This document shows, in pieces, positions 24,446 through 32,521 of a DNA stretch of 44,299 nt (positions are counted from its first letter, which is position 1; every line of letters begins with the position of its first letter). The notes beneath the pieces are model-generated. The model saw only the letters and a program-made list of their open reading frames with translations, was not told the DNA's origin and made no database searches. Made by a program: the position numbers and the translations under genes. The stretch is from an uncultured Bacteroidales bacterium (lineage in GTDB: Bacteria > Bacteroidota > Bacteroidia > Bacteroidales > UBA932), in the NCBI GenBank assembly GCA_900319855.1, contig ONQC01000015.1:1-44299 (forward strand), given 5' to 3'.

Positions 24446-25585
24446 CTAGTCAATGTCATCGATTACGGGGGTTGCGCCGGAGCCTTGCTGCATCAGGAAG
24501 GCCCGCATGAAGGCGTTCAGGTCGCCGTCCAGCACGCCCTGGGTGTCGGCCGTGCTCACGCCGGTACGCAGGTCTTTGACCATCTTGTACGGGTGGAGGA
24601 CATAGGAACGGATCTGGGAGCCCCATTCGATGCGTTTCTTCTGGCCTTCGAGTTCGGCCTGCTTCTCCTGGCGTTTTTTCAGCTCCAGGTCATACAGGCG
24701 GGATTTGAGGATGCGGAGGGCATTCTCCTTGTTGCCGATCTGGGTGCGGCCTTCGGTGTTTTCGACCACGATGCCGGTCGGGAGGTGGCGTACGCGGACG
24801 CCGGTTTCCACCTTGTTGACGTTCTGGCCGCCGTGGCCGCCGCTGCGGAAGGTATCCCATTCCAGGTCGGCATCCTTGATCTCGATATTGATGGTATCAT
24901 CCACGAGCGGATAGACGAAGACGGAAGAGAAGGTCGTCTGGCGCTTGCCCTGGGCGTTGAAAGGGGAGATGCGGACGAGGCGGTGCACGCCGTTCTCGGC
25001 TTTGAGATAGCCATAGGCATAGTCGCCTTCGATCTCGACGGTGGCGGATTTGATGCCGGCTTCATCCCCGTCCACCAGACCCGTGACTTCGGTCTTGTAG
25101 CCGTTGCGTTCGGCCCAGCGCAGGTACATGCGCAGCAGCATGGCGGACCAGTCGTTGGCCTCGGTGCCGCCGGCGCCGGAGTTGATGGTCAGGATGGCGC
25201 CGAGGTTGTCACCTTCCGCGCCCAGCATGTTCCGTAGTTCCAGGGCTTCGACCTTGGCGAGGGCATCCGCATAGGCGGCGTCGAGTTCCCGGCTCTCTTC
25301 GGTCTCGGCTCCTTCCTCGCCGGTGTCGGCATCTTTGGCAAATTCCAGCAGGACGTCCAGGTCGTCCGTGGCGGCAGCGGCGCCGTCATAGTCGGTGACC
25401 CAGGATTTGATGCCGTTCATCTGCTTGAGGAAGGTCTCCGCCGCTTTCGGATCGCCCCAGAAATCAGGGGCTTCGGTCTTTTTCTGCAATTCGGCGACCT
25501 GGAGCCGTTTGCCTTCGATGTCGAGGCAGTCGTGCAGGGTGTCCAGGCGCTGGCGGAGGTCTAGGATCTGTTCGGAAGAAGTCAT
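24446..25585 (-). CDS. prfB: Peptide chain release factor 2, without programmed frameshift
   Basis: 379 residues in one uninterrupted frame. RF2 identity comes from the stop-codon recognition motif S207-P208-F209; the catalytic GGQ is at 252-254 (SGGHGGQNVN). It reads UGA/UAA and triggers peptide release on the ribosome. In most bacteria the gene carries an in-frame UGA near codon 25 (CUU UGA C) needing a +1 frameshift. Here the equivalent place (codons 21-22, bases 25520-25525) reads CTC GAC, so the autoregulatory site is absent. An acidic insertion (about 85-105, DADTGEEGAETEESRE) lengthens the helical domain. The gene has its own -7 box at 25626-25633 and leads into the fumarase gene. Confidence 0.96.
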   Translation of the reverse strand: MTSSEQILDLRQRLDTLHDCLDIEGKRLQVAELQKKTEAPDFWGDPKAAETFLKQMNGIKSWVTDYDGAAAATDDLDVLLEFAKDADTGEEGAETEESRELDAAYADALAKVEALELRNMLGAEGDNLGAILTINSGAGGTEANDWSAMLLRMYLRWAERNGYKTEVTGLVDGDEAGIKSATVEIEGDYAYGYLKAENGVHRLVRISPFNAQGKRQTTFSSVFVYPLVDDTINIEIKDADLEWDTFRSGGHGGQNVNKVETGVRVRHLPTGIVVENTEGRTQIGNKENALRILKSRLYDLELKKRQEKQAELEGQKKRIEWGSQIRSYVLHPYKMVKDLRTGVSTADTQGVLDGDLNAFMRAFLMQQGSGATPVIDDID

Positions 25586-25590
25586 GTCGT

Positions 25591-25627
25591 AAAAACAGTG
25601 TGGACCGGCAGTTGTTGCCAGTCCACA
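25591..25627 (-). terminator. Terminator of the glutamine synthetase gene, overlapping the prfB promoter
   Basis: On the minus strand a 12-bp stem (25627-25616 with 25610-25599, one G-U pair) has a 5-base loop and is followed by CTGTTTTT. It lies after the glutamine synthetase stop and before the prfB ATG. Its first arm overlaps the prfB -7 box, so transcripts starting at prfB lack a full stem and should not be stopped. Confidence 0.7.
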
Positions 25628-25633
25628 AAGATA
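25626..25633 (-). promoter_or_regulatory. -7 promoter box for prfB
   Basis: The minus strand reads TATCTTTG (TAnnTTTG), 40 bases upstream of the ATG at 25585. No good -33 TTG is seen. Confidence 0.6.
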
Positions 25634-25651
25634 ACAATAATAATTGAATTA

Positions 25652-27184
25652 TTAGCCGCAGTAGAAGTACTCCTCGACCAGGCGGCGCATCAGGTCCGGA
25701 TCGGACTTGGCCTGCTCGTGCAGGTCATGGTCGTCGAACTTGCGGAGCTCGGCGACGATGCCGTCGATCATCCTGGGCTCGAAGACACCCCGGGCCTCGA
25801 AGACGTCCCGGCGGGCCTGGAGGGCGTCACCGGACTCGCTGCAGCAGACCGGGAGGGAATCGAGGGTAGCCAGGCGGGCGGCGTTCTCGGCCTTGTGGAT
25901 GTCCATGTCGACGTACTTGTCATCGGCGATCTTCAGGGCTTCGGCGGCCGGCATCTCGAGTCCGTAACGGGCGGCCACGCACAGGCCGGCCATCAGTTGG
26001 TAGATATCGGCGGAGCAGTCCGGGCAGCGCATCTCGAAGGTCTGTTTTTCGGTGGTATCCAATTGACGGGCAGGTTCCTGCGGGTTGGCCGCATGGCACA
26101 TGTCCTTGCCGCTGGACCAGCCGAGCGGGACGCGGACGAGGGCGGAACGGTTGCAGTCGCCCCAGCAGACGTTGGTCGGGGCTTCCTGGTGCGGGACGAG
26201 GCGGAAATAGGAGGTCGGGTTCTTGTTGCCGAAGGCGGTGATGGCCGGGGCCATGAGCATCAGTCCGGCGATGGCCCGGCGGGCCTCTTCGGAGAGCTTG
26301 CCGTCGGCGCCGAGGGTGGCGTTCTTTCCGTCCTTCATCAGGCGCATGTGGATGTGCATGCCGCTGCCGGCCTTGCCGACGGTGATCTTCGGGGCGAAGG
26401 AGACGTCCAGGCCCCACTGGTAGGCGAGGTTGCGGATGACCCATTTGGCCAGCAGGAGCTGGTCGGCGGCTGTCTCGACCGGATTCGGGAGGAACTCGAT
26501 CTCGTTCTGCTCATAGACCTTGCCGTCGAGGGTGAAATTGCCGACTTCGCTGTGGCCGTATTTGATCTGGCCACCGGTCTGGGCGACATAATCCATGCAC
26601 TGGCGGCGGAACTCGTTGAGTTTGGCGAACGGCCCGGATTCATGGTAGCCGCGCTGGTCCGTAGCCGGGAACATGCCGTCGGATTCGGAGATGACGTAGT
26701 ATTCCAGTTCGCCCATGGCCTCGAAGGTCATGCCGGTGGAGGCGTTGAAAGCTGCCTCTGCGCGCATCAGGGTCTGATATGGGGCGCAGGCAAAGGGGCT
26801 GCCGTCCTTGTCGAAGAAACTGCACAGGAAGCACAAGGTAGGAATCTCGGCAAAAGGATTGACAAAGGCCGTCCGGTAGCGGGGAATGACGTAGAGGTCG
26901 CTGTTGCCGGCTTCCACGAAGGCGGGGAAGAGGCTGGATCCGTCGACGCGCTCGCCTTCGGAGAGGATGGTCTCGGCATAGGCGAGGGAATTGACCGAGA
27001 AGGTCAGGGTCTTGACGCGGCCGTCCTGGGCCGGATACATGAAATCGACCATGCGGATGCCGTTTTCGCTGATGAAGCGGAGCAGGTCCGCGCGGGTGAA
27101 ATCCTGCGGCCGTTTCTGCAGGAAGGCGACGACCGCATTGGGATTCAAGGCAATGAAGTTGTCCATTATTTGCGTTTTAGTCAT
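25652..27184 (-). CDS. glnA: Glutamine synthetase (GlnA type)
   Basis: 510 residues from ATG 27184; ATG 27166 is an alternative and the TTG at 27205 is unlikely. It makes glutamine from glutamate, ammonia and ATP. The beta-grasp N-domain is at about 30-125. Catalytic-domain signatures are FEAMGELEYY (metal-binding acids), GKAGSGMHIHMRL (glutamate/metal His loop), and NPTSYFRLVPHQEAPTN followed by CNRSALVRVPL. The length fits GS type I and not the 700-residue GSIII also found in Bacteroidota. The usual adenylylation-site context is not recognised, so regulation may differ. It is monocistronic, with a strong promoter and its own terminator. Relatives acting on other amines are possible but less likely. 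Confidence 0.85.
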   Translation of the reverse strand: MTKTQIMDNFIALNPNAVVAFLQKRPQDFTRADLLRFISENGIRMVDFMYPAQDGRVKTLTFSVNSLAYAETILSEGERVDGSSLFPAFVEAGNSDLYVIPRYRTAFVNPFAEIPTLCFLCSFFDKDGSPFACAPYQTLMRAEAAFNASTGMTFEAMGELEYYVISESDGMFPATDQRGYHESGPFAKLNEFRRQCMDYVAQTGGQIKYGHSEVGNFTLDGKVYEQNEIEFLPNPVETAADQLLLAKWVIRNLAYQWGLDVSFAPKITVGKAGSGMHIHMRLMKDGKNATLGADGKLSEEARRAIAGLMLMAPAITAFGNKNPTSYFRLVPHQEAPTNVCWGDCNRSALVRVPLGWSSGKDMCHAANPQEPARQLDTTEKQTFEMRCPDCSADIYQLMAGLCVAARYGLEMPAAEALKIADDKYVDMDIHKAENAARLATLDSLPVCCSESGDALQARRDVFEARGVFEPRMIDGIVAELRKFDDHDLHEQAKSDPDLMRRLVEEYFYCG

Positions 27185-27213
27185 TATCTGTGGTTTTCCT
27201 TTCAAAAAGGACC

Positions 27214-27243
27214 CAAATGTACAGAGAATATTTCGGATTGCAA
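27214..27243 (-). promoter_or_regulatory. Promoter of the glutamine synthetase gene
   Basis: On the minus strand, TTG (27243-27241), exactly 19 bases, then TACATTTG (27221-27214): an ideal Bacteroidota promoter, about 30 bases upstream of the ATG at 27184. Confidence 0.85.
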
Positions 27244-27300
27244 GTGATTTCGCGGGAAAAGTTTGAACGTTTTAGTTTTTAAAGGGCGACTGGCCCGCTC

Positions 27301-27333
27301 TTGCGGCTTTCTGCGGAATAATCCTTATCTTTG
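27301..27333 (+). promoter_or_regulatory. Promoter of murI
   Basis: TATCTTTG at 27326-27333, with TTG at 27301-27303 (22-base spacer, slightly long). The start codon at 27346 is only 12 bases past the box, so the leader is very short. Confidence 0.65.
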
Positions 27334-27345
27334 TGGGAGAACGTA

Positions 27346-28185
27346 ATGCGTATGATCGGATTGTTTGACTCCGGCTCCGGCGGCCTTTCCGTGCTCCGGG
27401 AGATCGTGCGGCTCCTGCCGGATGAGAAATATGTCTATTATTCGGACAATGCCCATTGCCCGTATGGGGAGAAGTCGCCGGAGTACATCCGCGAGCGCTG
27501 CCGCGAGATCGTGCGGCTGCTGCTGGACAAGGGTGCGGACATCATCGTCGTGGCCTGCAATACGGCCACTGCTGCGGCCATCCAGGTGCTTCGCGAGGAA
27601 TTCCCGGTACGGTTTATCGGGATGGAGCCGGCGGTCAAGCCGGCGGCCCTGGGGACCCGGACCGGCGTGGTCGGCGTGCTGGCGACGGCCGGGACGCTCA
27701 AAGGCTCCAAGTATCTGACCACCAAGGGAAATTTCGAGGACGGCTGCACGATCGTGGAGCATGTCGGACAGGGATTTGTCGAACTGGTGGAAAACGGAGA
27801 CCTGGAGGGGAAGGCGACGGAGGAAGTGGTTCGGACCAGTCTCCAGCCCCTGCTGGATGCCGGCGCGGACATCATCGTCCTGGGCTGCACGCATTATCCG
27901 TTCCTGCTTCCGGTCCTGCGCAAACTGGCCGGTCCTGGCGTCCGTTTCATTGATCCCGCCCCGGCTGTCGCCCGGCACCTGATCTATGTCATGGTCCAGG
28001 AACGGCTCCTTTCCGAAAGGGAAGCTACCCGGGCGCTGGCCAAAGTGATCGAACTGGCTGAAAAAGAGGCGATGGGCCAGAAGCGTCCGCCTCTCGGAGC
28101 AGCCCCTGCCGTCGAACTGATCTCCTCCGGCGATCCGGCCCCGCTGCAGCGGATGTTCCACTCCATCTGGCCCGAAATCCAATAA
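27346..28185 (+). CDS. murI: Glutamate racemase
   Basis: 279 residues from ATG 27346; a start at the next ATG (27352) gives the classical MIGLFDSGSGG N-terminus. An upstream in-frame TTG overlaps the promoter and is rejected. The enzyme converts L- to D-glutamate for peptidoglycan stem peptides, without cofactor, using two cysteines: C71 (VACNTATAA) and C181 (GCTHYPFL). The substrate-binding N-terminal DSGSGG and the central YYSDNAHCPYG are present. The sialidase gene starts four bases after the stop, an unusual pairing. Confidence 0.96.
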   Translation: MRMIGLFDSGSGGLSVLREIVRLLPDEKYVYYSDNAHCPYGEKSPEYIRERCREIVRLLLDKGADIIVVACNTATAAAIQVLREEFPVRFIGMEPAVKPAALGTRTGVVGVLATAGTLKGSKYLTTKGNFEDGCTIVEHVGQGFVELVENGDLEGKATEEVVRTSLQPLLDAGADIIVLGCTHYPFLLPVLRKLAGPGVRFIDPAPAVARHLIYVMVQERLLSEREATRALAKVIELAEKEAMGQKRPPLGAAPAVELISSGDPAPLQRMFHSIWPEIQ

Positions 28186-28189
28186 TTGT

Positions 28190-29563
28190 ATGTTCCTTCA
28201 ATCCATCCTTACCCTGCTGGCCGCCGTCGTGCTGCCGGTCCGCCACCTGCAGGTACCGGTCGTCGCCGGCCAGGACGTGGCCGTCGCCGTCGTGACGGTT
28301 CCCGCGGGAGAACAGCTCGATTTCCGGATAAAAGCGAAAGGCCTTCCCCGCAAGGCCTTGCAGCAAGCCTATGTGCGGGACAGCCTGGTCTATGTCCGGC
28401 TGGACCCGGCCCGGATCAAGCGGCTGGATAAACCTTTCGGGCTGAAGATCAAGGCCAAAGGATACAAGGTCGTGCCTTCCGGCGCTGTCCGGCATCGCGT
28501 GGCCGTCAAGGTCCGGACGGCCGGGGACGACGGGGTCGCAGCCTACCGGATTCCGGGGCTGGTGACCACGAAGAGGGGGACCCTGGTTGCGTCCTACGAC
28601 ATCCGTCATGCCAATTCCCACGACCTGCAAGGGGACATCGATATCGGTGTCAGCCGTTCCGTGGACGGCGGACGGACCTGGGGCCCGATGATCACAGCCA
28701 TGGACATGGGCGAGTGGGGCGGGCTTCCGCAGGGAAGCAACGGGATCGGCGATCCGTGTATCCTCCTGGATGAAGTGACGGGCGATCTGCTGTTGTTCGC
28801 CACCTGGGTCCATGGCGGGGAAGCTGGGGAGTTCGCCTGGTGGAATGCCGGCGACGGGTTCGAGCCGGACCGGACGCCGCAGCTGATGATGGCCCGCAGC
28901 ACCGATGACGGGCTGACGTGGAGCGAGCCGGTGAACCTGACCCGCCAGGTCAAACGGGCGGAATGGAATTTCACGTTCCAGTGCCCCGGACGGGGCATCA
29001 CGATGGCGGACGGCACGCTGGTCGTCCCCTTCCAGCACCAGGAGGCGGACCGCACGCCGGCTGCCGGACTCATGTACAGTACCGACCGGGGCGCGACCTG
29101 GCAGGTCCACGAATATGCCCGGATCAATACGACGGAGGCCCAGGTGGTTGAACTTTCCCCGGGAGAGTTGATGCTCAACATGCGGAACAACCGCGGTACG
29201 GGCCGCGCGGTCTATGTGACCCGGGACCTGGGCCGTACCTGGACGCAGCATGCCTCTGACGAACAGTTGGTTGAGCCGGTCTGCATGGCGAGCCTCCTCA
29301 AGGCGCCGGCCTCCGGCAATGCCCTCCGCCGCGACCTGCTGCTCTTCTCCAATCCCGCCGACACTGCAGCGCGCCGGAACATTACCCTCCGCCTCAGTAT
29401 GGACGGCGGCGTGACCTGGCCTTCCTCCCTCCTGCTCGACGAAGGCACTGGCTGGGGCTACTCCTGCCTGACGATGCTGGACCGCAAGACGATTGGCATC
29501 CTCTACGAAAGCAGCCAGGCCCACCTGACCTTCCAGGCTATTTCCCTGAAAGACTTGCGTTAA
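28190..29563 (+). CDS. Secreted sialidase (GH33, BNR repeats)
   Basis: 457 residues with a signal peptide (about 1-17). An N-terminal beta-sandwich carbohydrate-binding-like domain (about 20-100, sialidase_N type) precedes the six-bladed propeller. The arginine-triad motif YRIP is at 119-122. Five Asp boxes (SxDxGxTW-like) lie at 157-164, 237-244, 297-304, 344-351 and 403-410. Likely catalytic residues are E316 (TTEAQVVEL) and the nucleophile Y424 (GWGYSCL). It releases terminal sialic acid from host glycans at the cell surface or in the periplasm. No sialic-acid uptake or nan genes are nearby. It is co-transcribed with murI. Confidence 0.93.
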   Translation: MFLQSILTLLAAVVLPVRHLQVPVVAGQDVAVAVVTVPAGEQLDFRIKAKGLPRKALQQAYVRDSLVYVRLDPARIKRLDKPFGLKIKAKGYKVVPSGAVRHRVAVKVRTAGDDGVAAYRIPGLVTTKRGTLVASYDIRHANSHDLQGDIDIGVSRSVDGGRTWGPMITAMDMGEWGGLPQGSNGIGDPCILLDEVTGDLLLFATWVHGGEAGEFAWWNAGDGFEPDRTPQLMMARSTDDGLTWSEPVNLTRQVKRAEWNFTFQCPGRGITMADGTLVVPFQHQEADRTPAAGLMYSTDRGATWQVHEYARINTTEAQVVELSPGELMLNMRNNRGTGRAVYVTRDLGRTWTQHASDEQLVEPVCMASLLKAPASGNALRRDLLLFSNPADTAARRNITLRLSMDGGVTWPSSLLLDEGTGWGYSCLTMLDRKTIGILYESSQAHLTFQAISLKDLR

Positions 29564-29586
29564 TTCCGAAATAATTCGTACCTTTG
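29555..29586 (+). promoter_or_regulatory. Promoter upstream of tRNA-Leu
   Basis: TTG at 29555-29557, a 21-base spacer and TACCTTTG at 29579-29586. It overlaps the end of the sialidase gene. About 80 leader bases precede the tRNA, including a CCTTCCGGAAGG palindrome and a T5 run just before it. Confidence 0.7.
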
Positions 29587-29670
29587 CGTCCCTTCCGGAC
29601 TCAGATCGCGACAGCTTCCCAAGGTCTCGTTCGGTGACGGGCACATGTTACTGCCTTCCGGAAGGTTTTT

Positions 29671-29750
29671 GCGGGTGTGTTGGAATTGGTAGACAAGCAA
29701 GACTTAGGATCTTGTGCTCCGGCGTGTGGGTTCGAGTCCCACCACCCGTA
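29671..29750 (+). tRNA. tRNA-Leu (anticodon TAG), CCA not encoded
   Basis: Acceptor GCGGGTG pairs with CACCCGT (first pair G-U). The D arm contains GGAATTGGTAGAC, the anticodon arm CAAGA-CTTAGGA-TCTTG carries TAG, a long variable arm (TGCTCCGGCGT) marks a class II tRNA, and the T arm is TGTGGG-TTCGAGT-CCCACC. The discriminator is A, followed by CGA, so CCA must be added after transcription. Confidence 0.96.
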
Positions 29751-29754
29751 CGAC

Positions 29755-29783
29755 GAGGCAGCCCCGCGGCTGTCTCTTTTTTT
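29755..29783 (+). terminator. Rho-independent terminator after tRNA-Leu
   Basis: GAGGCAGCC (29755-29763) pairs with GGCTGTCTC (29768-29776) through a CCGC loop, followed by seven T's. Confidence 0.9.
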
Positions 29784-29870
29784 GTGAGAGATTTGCAGCT
29801 GTGTTGAGTCGTATTGCGAGAGGTATGGAGCGCCTGCAACGTAAGTCGTTGAGGCCCATAAAATTATGAT

Positions 29871-29901
29871 TTTTAAGGATAAGAAAATGTGATCCTTAAA
29901 A
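29871..29901. other. Perfect 10-bp inverted repeat upstream of the DUF4298 gene
   Basis: TTTTAAGGAT (29871-29880) and ATCCTTAAAA (29892-29901) flank an 11-base A-rich loop. It is 40 bases before the DUF4298 start and could be an operator or leader hairpin. No clear TAnnTTTG box is found nearby. Confidence 0.5.
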
Positions 29902-29941
29902 TGCGGAATTAATTGTTAATCAGAAAATTATATTGCAGGCA

Positions 29942-30247
29942 ATGGAACAGATTGAACGGATCAAAGTGATGGAGGCCCTGATGGATCAGGCCGCTGCTGC
30001 CGTAAAGGGGCTGGAGCAGGCCCTGGACCAGTATGAAGCCGCCCAAACCGCGCTGCGCAGCCTGGGCGAATATCTCGGAAGCGAGGAATGGATCGAAGAT
30101 TTTGAGGCAGACGAAGCTGGGAATCTCCCGGCTGACCTCAAGCGCGGCGTCCTTTCCGAAGACGGTATCTACAACCTCCTGGCAGACGACCAGGGCCAGG
30201 CCGCCCGGATGCTTGACATTGTTGCCAGCCGCCTGCGGCAGGGCTAG
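29942..30247 (+). CDS. DUF4298 domain protein
   Basis: 101 residues from ATG 29942; an in-frame TTG three codons earlier is less likely. The protein is small and acidic, with a helical coiled region (about 1-50, MEQIERIKVMEALMDQAAAAV). Then LGEYLGSEEWIEDFEADEAGNLP and LKRGVLSEDGIYNLL follow, the conserved pattern of DUF4298. The function is unknown; members occur in gut bacteria as small cytoplasmic proteins. It stands alone, converging on the GH28 gene. Confidence 0.85.
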   Translation: MEQIERIKVMEALMDQAAAAVKGLEQALDQYEAAQTALRSLGEYLGSEEWIEDFEADEAGNLPADLKRGVLSEDGIYNLLADDQGQAARMLDIVASRLRQG

Positions 30248-30283
30248 TCGGCCTCTCAATACAGCCTATCTTACAGACTTACC

Positions 30284-31633
30284 TCAGAAACTCTCCAGCC
30301 GCACGTTCTCGAGGCGGATCATCTGCGGGTCGGCGATGTCCGTGGCTTCCTCGTTGTAGAAGATCGTGGCGTCCTTGACCGTGATGTCGTGGATCATCCT
30401 CAGCTGCCCCTGGGCGCGGATGCCGGTGGCGCAGCCGCGGCAGACGATCCGCTCCATGACGATGTCCCCGAAGTCCGGGATGAAGGACTCGGAGACGGCG
30501 GCCTGGTTGTCCTCGCGGCCGGCCGGGCGGTCGGCGTAATCGCACTGGAAGACAATGGCTTCGTCCTTGATGTCCGTCATGTAGATGTCGCTGATCCGGA
30601 TGCCGGAGGTCTTGCCGCCGCGCTCCGGGGCGCTCTTGAAACGCAGGCCCGTGTCGGTGCCGCTGAAGGTGTTATGCCGCACGATGATGTTCTCCATTCC
30701 GCCGCAGAATTCGGAGCCGATGACAAAGCCGCCGTGGGCGTGGTAGACCGTGTTGTACTCGATGAGGATGTCCTTGCAGGGGCCGTCTTTCAGGGCTTTC
30801 TCGCCGACGCCGCCCTTGAGGCAGATGCCGTCGTCGCCCACGTCCACGGTGCAGCGGGTGATTTGGACGCGCCGGCACTGCATGATGTCGATTCCGTCGC
30901 CGTTCTGTGCATTCCAGGGGCAGCGGACCGTCACCCCGTCAATGACGACGTCCGTGCAGCGCTGGGGCACCAGGTGGAACTTCGGGGCGTTCTGCAGGGT
31001 CACGCCCGTGACGCTGACCCGCTGGCAGTCCGTAAAGCGGACCAGGTGCGTCCGCAGGGATTCCTGGGCCTGGGCATCCTCCGCGATGTTGTCGTAATGC
31101 TTGAGCCCGAACGGGTACCACAGGGAACCATCTTCGCTGACGGTGCCGCCTTTCTTGCGGAATTCCTTCCACTCCGTGTCGCTGACCTTGTTGCGCTTGA
31201 CGGCCCGCCACCAGGCGCCGTTGCCGTCGATGATCCCTTCGCCGGAGATGCTCACGTCATGCCGCTTGGAAGCGTAGATGCCGGGCCGGACGGAGTCGCC
31301 GTTGAGGAAGTCTTTCTTGTCGGGGGACAGGAGGATGACCGCGCCGCGTTCCAGGTGCAGGTCGATTCCGTCCTTCAGGCCGATGGGGCCGGTCAGGAAG
31401 ATGCCTTCGGGAACGTTGAGGTGGCCGCCGCCTTGCTTGACCAGGGCATTGATGGCCTTGGTGAAAGCCTGGGTGTTGAGGGTGATTCCGTCCGGTACGC
31501 CGCCGTAGTCCAGCAGGGATACGGCGTTATCGGGGATGACGGCTTTTTCCGGTGCGGGCATGGCCGGCTGGGCGGCCAGGAGGGCGGCAAAAAGGGCGCC
31601 GAGGACGGTAAGGAGGGTACGTTTCATGTTCAT
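30284..31633 (-). CDS. Glycoside hydrolase family 28 (polygalacturonase-like), secreted
   Basis: 449 residues from ATG 31633, which overlaps the PrmA stop as ATGA; a second Met at 31627 is possible. A signal peptide covers about 1-25. The right-handed beta-helix carries the GH28 catalytic set: D246 in NGDGID, D267-D268 in VGDDG, and H300 in AHGG, with a GLRFKS segment in place of the usual RIK. The family hydrolyses galacturonan and related pectic links, or releases terminal galacturonic or other residues. No SusC/SusD partners are present, so it is an isolated enzyme, not part of a visible polysaccharide locus. It is the last gene of a run with asmA-like and prmA. Confidence 0.92.
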   Translation of the reverse strand: MNMKRTLLTVLGALFAALLAAQPAMPAPEKAVIPDNAVSLLDYGGVPDGITLNTQAFTKAINALVKQGGGHLNVPEGIFLTGPIGLKDGIDLHLERGAVILLSPDKKDFLNGDSVRPGIYASKRHDVSISGEGIIDGNGAWWRAVKRNKVSDTEWKEFRKKGGTVSEDGSLWYPFGLKHYDNIAEDAQAQESLRTHLVRFTDCQRVSVTGVTLQNAPKFHLVPQRCTDVVIDGVTVRCPWNAQNGDGIDIMQCRRVQITRCTVDVGDDGICLKGGVGEKALKDGPCKDILIEYNTVYHAHGGFVIGSEFCGGMENIIVRHNTFSGTDTGLRFKSAPERGGKTSGIRISDIYMTDIKDEAIVFQCDYADRPAGREDNQAAVSESFIPDFGDIVMERIVCRGCATGIRAQGQLRMIHDITVKDATIFYNEEATDIADPQMIRLENVRLESF

Positions 31634-32517
31634 GCTTTTTCAAATCGGACACAGGCCCAGCCGTCCCGCAGCCGTTCGGATACATACCGGAGGCCGTTGG
31701 CTTCGGCCTCCTGCCGGATGGCGGGGATGTCGTCGGCGTAGAAACCGCTGCAGAGCAGGGTGCCGCCGGCGCGCAGGGAACGGGCATAGGTGCGCAGGTC
31801 CATGATGATAATGTTCTTGTGGATGTTGGCCAGCAGGACATCGTATTTCCCCATCTGGAGCAGGGACGCGTCGCCGTAATAGGTCTCGAAATGGCGGGCG
31901 ACCCGGTTGCCGTGGGCGTTGTCATAGGCCGACTGGGCTGCTACTGCATCAATATCAATGCCATAGACGTGAGCTGCATGCAATTTGGCCGCCAGGATGC
32001 CCAGGACGCCGGTCCCGCAGCCCATGTCCATGACGACATGGCCCCGGATCCGGTCCTCGATCTCCATCATGGCCTCCATCATCATGTAGGTCGTCTGGTG
32101 GTGGCCGGTGCCGAAGGCCATCTGCGGATCGATCTTGATCGTGAACCGCGTCTTGCCCAGCGGCTTTCCCATGGCGGCATACGCCAGGATGAGGTCCTCG
32201 CGGGTGTGGTGCCAGGCCTTGACGGTCACGTCCCGCCCGACGATGATGGGCTCGAATTCGTTTTCCCACTGGCGGTTCCAGTTCTGGTAAGGGACCAGGT
32301 TGGCGCTGAAAGAAGTCTTGTAGGGGACCCCGGAGAGGACGACTTTCAAGGCGCGGGCGTCGTAGGCGTCCTTCGGGATATAGGCCTTCAAGGCGTCTTC
32401 CTCGATGACGAAGGAATCATAGGGAAGGTCGCAGAGTTCGGCTTCGACGATTTCGGCCGCTTCTTCGGAGAAGGGCTCGATACGGAGGGTTACTTCAATG
32501 TATTCGGCACTGTTCAT
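31630..32517 (-). CDS. prmA: Ribosomal protein L11 methyltransferase
   Basis: 295 residues from ATG 32517, four bases after the AsmA-like stop; an upstream in-frame start would overlap that gene. It transfers methyl groups from SAM to ribosomal protein L11. An N-terminal substrate-binding domain (about 1-95) is followed by a Rossmann methyltransferase domain with GTGHHQTT, the SAM loop DMGCGTGVLGILAAKL, and the LANIH motif at the NPPY position. Its stop overlaps the GH28 start, so the two are translationally coupled, although no functional link is known. Confidence 0.93.
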   Translation of the reverse strand: MNSAEYIEVTLRIEPFSEEAAEIVEAELCDLPYDSFVIEEDALKAYIPKDAYDARALKVVLSGVPYKTSFSANLVPYQNWNRQWENEFEPIIVGRDVTVKAWHHTREDLILAYAAMGKPLGKTRFTIKIDPQMAFGTGHHQTTYMMMEAMMEIEDRIRGHVVMDMGCGTGVLGILAAKLHAAHVYGIDIDAVAAQSAYDNAHGNRVARHFETYYGDASLLQMGKYDVLLANIHKNIIIMDLRTYARSLRAGGTLLCSGFYADDIPAIRQEAEANGLRYVSERLRDGWACVRFEKA

Positions 32518-32521
32518 AATC

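Noticed and set aside
24446-25585. Release factor 1 (prfA)
   Set aside because: The recognition loop reads SPF, which marks RF2, not the PxT of RF1.
25598-27247. 549-codon plus-strand open frame
   Set aside because: Antisense of the glutamine synthetase gene, with no recognisable family.
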